Below are positions 13,301 to 19,561 of a stretch of 64,000 bases of DNA, piece after piece. A model generated the notes under the pieces. That model was not told the origin of the DNA, ran no database searches, and saw only the letters and a list, made by a program, of their open reading frames with translations. Each line of letters begins with the position of its first letter. Position 1 is the stretch's first letter. The position numbers and the translations under genes are program-made. Source of the stretch: a virus; IMG/VR virus record IMGVR_UViG_3300032224_000723, positions 1 to 64,000 of that record; one strand, 5' to 3'.

Positions 13301-14116
13301 ATGCGTAAAATATTCTTACTATCGTTAATGGTATTGTCTTTGTCTGTACACGCACATTCAAAGCATAAACATCATACCAAACCTAAACACAAAGTTCATG
13401 CAGTAAAAACTGTACAAAGAATAAAAACTTTACCACCTACTGTATTGGTCTATAACAATACACAACACAAGAGTGTTGTCACCGACAATGCAGACACTGT
13501 AAGACCTATGGCCAGTATTACCAAATTAACCACTGCCATGGTGTCATTGGATCATTATAACCTTGCAGATAAGATTCCATTAAACAAGAAAAATTCTATT
13601 ACAGTGGAACAAGCAATGACAAAATTATTAGTGCGTTCAGATAACTCCATGGCCGAGTTGTTAGCAAGAAATTATCCTGGAGGTAGAGATAAGTTTTTAG
13701 AAGCAATGAATGCCAAAGCAAGATCGTTAAATTTATCTGTTACTAGATTCAATGACCCCAGCGGACTAGATGCAGGCAATGTTACCACTGCCACAGAACT
13801 AGCAAACATAGTCACAGCCGCAGGACGTTATCCTTTTATCACACGTATAACGTCACAGCCAGAAGTAACTAGTATTAACACAGTGAAAAATAAAATTCGT
13901 ACAGTAAGTTTACCAAATACTAATAGAACAATATTGTTTGAGTTTGATAACATATTAGTTAGTAAAACAGGATTTACCAATCATGCTGGTCGTTGTTTAG
14001 CCATGTTGGTTGACAATAAGGGCGAACAGTATGTTATAATCATACTTGGAGAACCTAGCAAACAAGCAAGGGACCAAGTAGCAAGAAATTTAATTCAACT
14101 AAGTGAGCACCAATAA
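13301..14116 (+). CDS. D-Ala-D-Ala carboxypeptidase/endopeptidase (peptidase S11, PBP7-like)
   Basis: 271 residues with a signal peptide (MRKIFLLSLMVLSLSVHA), a His/Lys-rich linker and a serine DD-peptidase domain. It has all three active-site motifs: S-x-x-K in MASITKL (near residue 73), S-D-N near 113 and K-T-G in SKTGFTNHAG near 222. This is a low-molecular-weight penicillin-binding protein resembling PBP7/PbpG, acting on peptidoglycan in the periplasm. In a phage it could loosen the wall during infection or lysis, or change the wall of the infected cell. Confidence 0.87.
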   Translation: MRKIFLLSLMVLSLSVHAHSKHKHHTKPKHKVHAVKTVQRIKTLPPTVLVYNNTQHKSVVTDNADTVRPMASITKLTTAMVSLDHYNLADKIPLNKKNSITVEQAMTKLLVRSDNSMAELLARNYPGGRDKFLEAMNAKARSLNLSVTRFNDPSGLDAGNVTTATELANIVTAAGRYPFITRITSQPEVTSINTVKNKIRTVSLPNTNRTILFEFDNILVSKTGFTNHAGRCLAMLVDNKGEQYVIIILGEPSKQARDQVARNLIQLSEHQ

Positions 14117-14119
14117 ATA
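14112..14119 (+). promoter_or_regulatory. Late-type box AATAAATA, leaderless type
   Basis: Five bases (TCTAT) separate it from the ATG at 14125; no ribosome-binding site is present. Confidence 0.55.
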
Positions 14120-14124
14120 TCTAT

Positions 14125-14319
14125 ATGGCAAATCAATCAAAACAATCCGCACCAAGAAAAAAAGTTACACTCAGTAAGCTGGCCAAAATTCGAGCAGCCA
14201 GTTACATCAATCCACATGAACGTGGAGCATTTATTCGAAGTACTTTGGCAGCAGAAAATTATGCCAATATGACAAGATATTCCAAAAATTCCACTCCCAA
14301 AGACACCGATTCGAATTGA
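14125..14319 (+). CDS. Small basic protein, unknown
   Basis: 64 residues, very basic in the first half (QSKQSAPRKKVTLSKLAKIRAASY) and polar at the end. It could bind nucleic acid or be a small virion protein, but no family is recognised. It has a late-type box directly before the start. The -35 of the following promoter overlaps its stop codon. Confidence 0.6.
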   Translation: MANQSKQSAPRKKVTLSKLAKIRAASYINPHERGAFIRSTLAAENYANMTRYSKNSTPKDTDSN

Positions 14320-14344
14320 CAAATAAATAGATTTATAGTATACT
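14316..14344 (+). promoter_or_regulatory. Sigma70-type promoter, leaderless type
   Basis: TTGACA (14316-14321), 17-bp spacer, TATACT (14339-14344); ATG at 14351 after six bases. The spacer contains AATAAATAG, so a late box may be embedded. Confidence 0.83.
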
Positions 14345-14350
14345 ACGTAT

Positions 14351-14884
14351 ATGAATAAACCTAGTATTAGTCCCGATAGACATACTTTTCAAAGAGAAGG
14401 GTACATAGAACGCATGAACGAATCTGGTGATCCTCCTGAAGAAGACCAACTATCTTGGTTTGATAAAGCCATTGAGCGTCATAAACACAAGTTTGATGAG
14501 CCTGAAAGTCGTGTTAACAACATGGAATATGATTTGTTGACCACAGACTGGATCTTGAAGAAAGTACGTGACTCAGATACCTATGCTCAAAACTTGTATG
14601 CGGCTATGTGCAACATGCAGTTTCAAAAACTAGATGTCATGCCTATACTTAAAAATGAGCTATGGAGCGCCAGTTGGCGCTATGCAGGAGGCATCATTGC
14701 TGACATGCGTCAAGAAGGTGACTACATTAATTGGTATTGTAGCGGAATCGGCAATGAAGGTTTAGGCAACGGCGACTTTGATGGAACTAAACACTATGTA
14801 CCTGAAGGTACTGTGACAGATGAAATCAAAGAAAATTTACAACAACTAGGCTGGACTCCAGTCGAATGGGAAGACGAAGAATGA
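14351..14884 (+). CDS. Conserved phage protein, unknown
   Basis: 177 residues, acidic. The central part MEYDLLTTDWILKKVRDSDTYAQNLYAAMCNMQF and the later WSASWRYAGGIIADMR, YINWYCSG and GTVTDEIKENLQQLGW are patterns I associate with conserved hypotheticals of T4-like phages of aquatic bacteria. There is no catalytic motif. An ATGA overlap joins it to the next gene, so the two proteins may work together. Confidence 0.65.
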   Translation: MNKPSISPDRHTFQREGYIERMNESGDPPEEDQLSWFDKAIERHKHKFDEPESRVNNMEYDLLTTDWILKKVRDSDTYAQNLYAAMCNMQFQKLDVMPILKNELWSASWRYAGGIIADMRQEGDYINWYCSGIGNEGLGNGDFDGTKHYVPEGTVTDEIKENLQQLGWTPVEWEDEE

Positions 14885-15708
14885 ATCATTATTGGACTTG
14901 CAGTAAATTTGCAGACTGGATTCGCGGTACCACTAAACTCAAAGCTGGTACTGCCGAGGAATGGCAAGAATGGGAAAAGCGAGCCAAAGCTGATTATCCC
15001 GTTCGTTGGTGGATTGCTGAAGAAGGATTAGACCACATTCAAAAATTTGTTTATTACATTCCGGATCGACTAGATGAAATACGTTATTATATTAATAATC
15101 GCTGGATTACTAAGTCTCATGCTCTTACCGCACATCCGCGAGACATCAAGCCCGGTACATGGCAGGATGTTGGCTATCGCTTTCTTCCTTGTCTTTTCAA
15201 TGAGCTTGTGGACTTTGTTGAAGTAGAGCAAGCATGGATTCATGTTTGCTGGGATGAGGAAGCACGTAAAAAATTTAAAACTCCATGGTATCGCAAAGGT
15301 TGGCTACGACTAAGAACTTGGCGCAGTCCCGAAGCCGGGCTAGCACATCTAGACTGGGCCGCTGGTCTTACTAACAAAGAGTTTATTGAAGAAGGCGAAA
15401 AGGAAGAGCCCACACATCAAGCTCTTGCCGCAACAGAAATAAAGGAACTGTATCATTGGTGGACTGTGACCTATCGCAATCGCCCTGATCCTTATGATGC
15501 CAGCGGATGGACTGCTTACTGTGAAGCAAACCGTGAAGCCCATGGTGGTGGATTTTGGGCAAGTTTAAATGCTGACAAAAGCCCCGAACTTCGTGAGATG
15601 AGCGACACTGCACACAAAAAACTACGAGAAATCGAACAAGCCTATGCAGAAGAAGAAGAGGCTATGATGATTCGTCTTATTAAAATCCGTGAATCACTTT
15701 GGACCTAA
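14881..15708 (+). CDS. Conserved phage protein, Trp-rich, unknown
   Basis: 275 residues from ATG 14881 (ATGA; an upstream in-frame ATG at 14866 is less likely). It is unusually rich in Trp and charged residues (WTCSKFADWIRGT, RKGWLRLRTWRSPEAGLAHLDWA) and ends in a charged helix. The C-terminal helix EIEQAYAEEEEAMMIRLIKIRESLW may be a coiled coil. No enzyme motif is recognised. Confidence 0.68.
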   Translation: MNHYWTCSKFADWIRGTTKLKAGTAEEWQEWEKRAKADYPVRWWIAEEGLDHIQKFVYYIPDRLDEIRYYINNRWITKSHALTAHPRDIKPGTWQDVGYRFLPCLFNELVDFVEVEQAWIHVCWDEEARKKFKTPWYRKGWLRLRTWRSPEAGLAHLDWAAGLTNKEFIEEGEKEEPTHQALAATEIKELYHWWTVTYRNRPDPYDASGWTAYCEANREAHGGGFWASLNADKSPELREMSDTAHKKLREIEQAYAEEEEAMMIRLIKIRESLWT

Positions 15709-15717
15709 GGAACTACT

Positions 15718-16089
15718 ATGATTGAATTTGTAACTGAATTTGCTGATTTTTGCCTTCAACTAATGTTTTGGTATTTTATAGGACAAGCCATTATTTCGTT
15801 GTTAACATTCTTTGTTTCCCGACGTTTGGAACAAGAAATAGAACACAGGGAAGAACTTATATCTTTGGTAGATGAGATAATTCATAGTGTGGAAGTAGAA
15901 GAACACAACGGAGTGTTTTATTGGTTTGATCAAAAAGATGGAGAATTTTTAGCACAAGGCAAAGACATGGAAGAAGCCATGGCACAGTTAAAAAGCAGAT
16001 TTCCCAAACATGTTTTTATTCTCAAAGCCAAAGAAAAAGTCTATAAAATTTCAGGACCTGACTGGGACTTAGAACTAATCGATTCTTAA
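15718..16089 (+). CDS. Membrane-anchored small protein
   Basis: 123 residues. One long hydrophobic segment (LQLMFWYFIGQAIISLLTFFVS, about residues 13-34) is followed by a charged coiled-coil-like helix and a small soluble domain (VFYWFDQKDGEFLAQGKDMEEAMAQLKSRFP). The latter looks like a short alpha/beta unit, with the cytoplasm the likely side. AAGGA at 15708-15712 is the ribosome site. Confidence 0.65.
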   Translation: MIEFVTEFADFCLQLMFWYFIGQAIISLLTFFVSRRLEQEIEHREELISLVDEIIHSVEVEEHNGVFYWFDQKDGEFLAQGKDMEEAMAQLKSRFPKHVFILKAKEKVYKISGPDWDLELIDS

Positions 16090-16103
16090 TACTTAGGTAT
16101 TAC

Positions 16104-16132
16104 TTGACTGAATTACCAAAATACAGTATAAT
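16104..16132 (+). promoter_or_regulatory. Sigma70-type promoter
   Basis: TTGACT (16104-16109), 17-bp spacer, TATAAT (16127-16132), about 29 bases before the next ATG; here a leader with AAGGA (16150-16154) is present. Confidence 0.86.
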
Positions 16133-16161
16133 ATAGCATATTTGACTACAAGGACTTGTCC

Positions 16162-16560
16162 ATGAGTATGCATCTTCATCATCCCAGCCTCAGCCTTAAT
16201 GGTAAAAAGCGTGGCAAAATTAAATTTAAAAGTGCCGAAGCCAAACGTGCCTATGAACAACAAGAACAGGCGTGGAAAGAACTTAAAAACAAATGGGCGT
16301 CTGACATAGAAGATAAAAAGCAGAGCCGTGCAATGAAAGCAGAAACACTGACTTACAAGTTAAGTGCTCCAGTGGGTAGAGATACTGGCCCAAAAATTCC
16401 TAGCTTGGACACAGGTCACACTGGTGCAGTACGCACAAAAGATATTCCCAAATACACTGGCACTAAAATTCTTGGTATTGGTACTATGCACAAAAGCAAT
16501 GCTGTGCCTATTTTCAGTGACGAAGAAGCAGTAGAAATTTCAAGGATGCGCCGTGGCTAA
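16162..16560 (+). CDS. Conserved phage protein with KSNAVPIF...MRRG end
   Basis: 132 residues from ATG 16162 (a TTG six bases earlier is possible). The N-terminus MSMHLHHPSLSLNGKKRGK, the central helical WKELKNKW and the C-terminal GTMHKSNAVPIFSDEEAVEI plus SRMRRG are typical of a widespread phage hypothetical protein. The sequence is basic at the start and short of hydrophobic core. The role is unknown. It overlaps the next gene by 8 bases. Confidence 0.7.
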   Translation: MSMHLHHPSLSLNGKKRGKIKFKSAEAKRAYEQQEQAWKELKNKWASDIEDKKQSRAMKAETLTYKLSAPVGRDTGPKIPSLDTGHTGAVRTKDIPKYTGTKILGIGTMHKSNAVPIFSDEEAVEISRMRRG

Positions 16561-16876
16561 AACTAATCGATGCGTTTATTACTTTGAAGTATACCAAGAC
16601 CGTACAGATTACATCGATTCATGGAAGGCTGGCGTATACTCAGCACAGGGTTATATGAATGGATTTGAAGGTTGGCAAAATCGATTAGCCCTTAACTGTG
16701 ACAGAGTATGGCAGCAAGGTCCCAAGGGTGGTGTTAAGATTGTTAAAAATCGACTCCATCGACACTGGTCCGATAAATCAAACGGGGGTAAACTTGGATA
16801 CGTTACTAACAATAAAGAACTAATGAAAGACTTTGCTTGGATCAAACTGTCAGCAAAAGAGATAAAAGGTCGGTGA
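16553..16876 (+). CDS. Small paired phage protein A, unknown
   Basis: 107 residues. It shares with its downstream neighbour a block W-x-Q-G-P-(K/R)-G-G-V and the end (Y)-x-x-x-N-x-x-x-M-x-x-F-x-W-I-K-L-x-A, showing that the two arose by duplication. It is rich in Trp, Tyr and basic residues. The ending is loosely like the F-x-L-K-W ends of the array upstream, but too weak to join it. Confidence 0.65.
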   Translation: MAKTNRCVYYFEVYQDRTDYIDSWKAGVYSAQGYMNGFEGWQNRLALNCDRVWQQGPKGGVKIVKNRLHRHWSDKSNGGKLGYVTNNKELMKDFAWIKLSAKEIKGR

Positions 16877-17148
16877 AATACAACTACTACGGTTTAAAAG
16901 GCGACTATGCGTGGCACTTGGCCACACAGTCTCATCCACGTGATCTAAGATGGTTTCAGCCGCGCCTGATCGAGTCCAGTGAAGTTGTCTGGTGCCAAGG
17001 CCCCCGAGGCGGTGTGCAAGTAGTTTATGTCAGTGACTGGCAAGGTCCACGGCAGTATGGCTACATTAGTCAAAACAGCAAGGCCATGGAAGAGTTTATG
17101 TGGATCAAATTAAAAGCACAAAGTTTGAATACTAAACTTTGGAACTAA
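16873..17148 (+). CDS. Small paired phage protein B, paralogue of A
   Basis: 91 residues from a GTG at 16873 that overlaps the stop of gene A (GTGA). Key shared parts are VVWCQGPRGGVQVV and YGYISQNSKAMEEFMWIKLKAQ. Basic and Trp-rich. No function can be assigned. Confidence 0.63.
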   Translation: MKYNYYGLKGDYAWHLATQSHPRDLRWFQPRLIESSEVVWCQGPRGGVQVVYVSDWQGPRQYGYISQNSKAMEEFMWIKLKAQSLNTKLWN

Positions 17149-17191
17149 GCCTGAATGATTTGGTTAAATAGTATTTTAATAGGAGTATTGG

Positions 17192-17410
17192 TTGGCTAAA
17201 GAAGAAGCAATGAAGATGACAGGCAAAGTCATCGAAGTGTTGGGTAATGCTATGTTTAAGGTTCAGCTAGAAAATTCAGAACACACCTTAGTCGCTTACA
17301 TAGGCGGAAAACTACGCAAACACGATATTAAAGTTATTGCCGGAGATAAAGTTACATTGGAAATGAGCCCTTATGATTTGACCAAGGGTAGAATCATGTA
17401 CCGTAACTAA
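17192..17410 (+). CDS. infA: Translation initiation factor IF-1
   Basis: 72 residues, the standard IF-1 length, from a TTG at 17192 with AGGAG at 17181-17185. The OB-fold sequence matches IF-1 throughout: [57 protein letters not shown] and [11 protein letters not shown]-1 binds the ribosomal A site and helps IF-2 and IF-3 at initiation. A phage copy may alter start-site choice, which is notable because many genes here appear leaderless. It lies just before the SOD gene. Confidence 0.92.
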   Translation: MAKEEAMKMTGKVIEVLGNAMFKVQLENSEHTLVAYIGGKLRKHDIKVIAGDKVTLEMSPYDLTKGRIMYRN

Positions 17411-17414
17411 TTAA

Positions 17415-17422
17415 AATAAATA
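17415..17422 (+). promoter_or_regulatory. Late-type box AATAAATA, leaderless type
   Basis: Five bases before the ATG of the SOD gene at 17428; no Shine-Dalgarno. Confidence 0.55.
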
Positions 17423-17427
17423 GTTAC

Positions 17428-17988
17428 ATGAGCGAAATACGTAACTTAATTAATCTAGTAGAAGCAAAAGCAAAACACGAACTGGTACTGGAAAAGCTAC
17501 CTTACAACCGTAGCGGACTAGCACCTGTAATGAGTCAAGCCACAGTGGATTACCATTATGGTGAACTGGCTAAAGGCTATGTTGACCGTTACAACAAAGG
17601 TGAAGGCGATGCTACATTCAATGAAGCTGGTGCATTTTTGCACAATATCTATTTTCCGCAGTTAATGCCGCCAAAGTCTAATAATCAACCTAAGGGCGCA
17701 AGCCTAGCATTAATTAATAGAAAATACGGTAGCTTCAAAGATTTCAAAGAAGCAATGAAAGCTGAAGCAATGAAAATACAGGGTTCGGGTTGGATTTATA
17801 TGAGCCGCAGTGGCGAAATCAAAACTATTAAAAACCATCAAATTAAAAACGACATTGCCCTACTGATTGACTGGTGGGAACATGCTTGGGCTAAGGATTA
17901 CAGCTCAAATAAAGCAAAATACTTCGACAATATTTGGCGTTGTATCAATTGGGACAAAGTAAACATTCGCATTTATGCGGGAAAATAA
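17428..17988 (+). CDS. sodB: Fe/Mn superoxide dismutase
   Basis: 186 residues, close to the usual length. Family landmarks: [16 protein letters not shown], then [17 protein letters not shown] with the first His ligand, [16 protein letters not shown] with the second His ligand, GSGWIYM, and [11 protein letters not shown] with the Asp and third His ligands, followed by [15 protein letters not shown]. All metal ligands appear present, so the enzyme should be active in converting superoxide to peroxide. Iron or manganese cannot be told by eye. It is followed after one base by an Fe-S carrier gene. Confidence 0.9.
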   Translation: MSEIRNLINLVEAKAKHELVLEKLPYNRSGLAPVMSQATVDYHYGELAKGYVDRYNKGEGDATFNEAGAFLHNIYFPQLMPPKSNNQPKGASLALINRKYGSFKDFKEAMKAEAMKIQGSGWIYMSRSGEIKTIKNHQIKNDIALLIDWWEHAWAKDYSSNKAKYFDNIWRCINWDKVNIRIYAGK

Positions 17989-17989
17989 T

Positions 17990-18316
17990 ATGCTAACATT
18001 AACAGAAAACGCTACACTAAAACTCAAAGACTTACTGGCAGAAGAAAACAACCCTAATATTAAACTACGCATATTTGTACAAGGTGGCGGATGCAGTGGT
18101 ATGCAGTACGGTTTTACGTTCGACGAAGACAAGAATGAAGATGACTTTGATTTAGCGTTCGATGGCGTAAGTGTGCTAGTGGACTCAATCAGCAGCCAAT
18201 ATCTACAGGGTGCTAAAATTGACTACAAAGAAGATATCATGGGCTCAAGTTTTGCCATAGATAATCCCAACGCAGAAACAACCTGCGGTTGCGGTAGCAG
18301 TTTCAATCCTTATTAA
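17990..18316 (+). CDS. erpA: A-type iron-sulfur carrier (ErpA/IscA/HesB family)
   Basis: 108 residues from ATG 17990. It has the three conserved cysteines: Cys35 in [11 protein letters not shown] and Cys99/Cys101 in TTCGCGSSF. This is the standard A-type carrier pattern that binds an Fe-S cluster and hands it to target enzymes. HesB-like genes are common in T4-like phages of aquatic bacteria. Its place beside SOD points to protection or supply of Fe-S enzymes in infection; the radical SAM enzymes elsewhere in the window would be clients. Confidence 0.9.
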   Translation: MLTLTENATLKLKDLLAEENNPNIKLRIFVQGGGCSGMQYGFTFDEDKNEDDFDLAFDGVSVLVDSISSQYLQGAKIDYKEDIMGSSFAIDNPNAETTCGCGSSFNPY

Positions 18317-18371
18317 CACAAAACCTAATTACTGTAAACCCGATAAATAAGTTAAAGGGTTCAGCGTAATT

Positions 18372-19553
18372 ATGGCGATACAAACAATCAATGTAGGATC
18401 AAGTCCAAACGATGGCACTGGGGACAGCCTTCGTTCAGCATTTATTATATCTAATAACAACTTTGCATACCTAGCTAGTATCACTGGTAGTAATAGCAAC
18501 ATCACTGCAAATACATTAACTATTAACGGCAATGTATATTTGGGACAATCATTGAGTTATGTACCAGCAAATGCTAATTTGCAGGTTGGCGGCACTGCTA
18601 ACTCATTTGTACAAATAGCGGCACAAAATAAATCTTCGGGCACAGCGGCATCCACTGATATTGCGGCTGTAGCAGATAATGGCAGCGACAATGACGGCTA
18701 TGTTGATATGGGTATTACTTCTAGTACCTACAACCAATCAGCTTACAGCGTATACGGTCCCAATGATGGATATATTATTGCCGCTGGCAACACTACAACA
18801 GGTGGTGGTAACTTAATTTTAAACACTTACAATACCAAAGATATTGTATTTGTAACTGCAGGTACTACAACTGCAAATGAACAAGCACGTTTTAAAAGTA
18901 ACGTTGGACTAATAATCAAAACCAATGTTGCTACTTCAAGTACCTCTACAGGTGCGCTACAAGTTCAAGGTGGAGCTGGTATCACTGGCAGCATACAAAT
19001 GGGTGGTAACCTTTCTTCTGGCGGGACTGGCACCTTTACTGGAAACTTAACAGCAGGTAATTTAAGCGGAACTTACATCACAGGAACATTGACGACATCA
19101 TCTCAACCTAGTATTACATCAGTTGGAACATTAGCATCCAATTTAGTATTAGCTTCAGGCGTTTGGTTGACGTCTGTTAGTCCAGGTTCCGGAAATATTA
19201 ATCTAATTGATTTGAATGTTTTAACTGTAAAAACCTATGCTACATTTAACATAAACAGTGCAGTAACAGATACAGTGATTTTAGATGCAGGAAACTTAAC
19301 GCCACAAACTGCCGGCATATCAATGAATGCTAACGTTACATTGAGTTATAGCTCCACTATTAGTCCTGGGTATGTTAGACGAACATTTTATCAAAATTTC
19401 AGCGGATCAACAAAGCAAATTGTATTACCCAATAACATAAACAATAAAGGGACAAATGTGATAATAATTGCCAATGGTATTACGGCTAGTTTTACATATA
19501 CTGCATTAGATAATACCCAAGCAAACGTAGCGGTATTTGTGGCTAATAACTAA
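18372..19553 (+). CDS. Structural/fibre-like protein 1
   Basis: 393 residues. The N-terminus MAIQTINVGSSPNDGTGDSL plus RSAFIISNNNFAYL is a common anchor in tail-fibre and base-plate-associated proteins of T4-like phages. The body is Thr/Ser/Asn/Gly-rich beta-type sequence (NITANTLTINGNVYLG and similar). AAAGGG at 18354-18359 serves as ribosome site and GATAAATA (18342-18349) as late box. It forms a late cluster with the next two genes. Its N-terminus is distantly like that of 22378-23607. Confidence 0.75.
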   Translation: MAIQTINVGSSPNDGTGDSLRSAFIISNNNFAYLASITGSNSNITANTLTINGNVYLGQSLSYVPANANLQVGGTANSFVQIAAQNKSSGTAASTDIAAVADNGSDNDGYVDMGITSSTYNQSAYSVYGPNDGYIIAAGNTTTGGGNLILNTYNTKDIVFVTAGTTTANEQARFKSNVGLIIKTNVATSSTSTGALQVQGGAGITGSIQMGGNLSSGGTGTFTGNLTAGNLSGTYITGTLTTSSQPSITSVGTLASNLVLASGVWLTSVSPGSGNINLIDLNVLTVKTYATFNINSAVTDTVILDAGNLTPQTAGISMNANVTLSYSSTISPGYVRRTFYQNFSGSTKQIVLPNNINNKGTNVIIIANGITASFTYTALDNTQANVAVFVANN

Positions 19554-19561
19554 AGGTAAAA

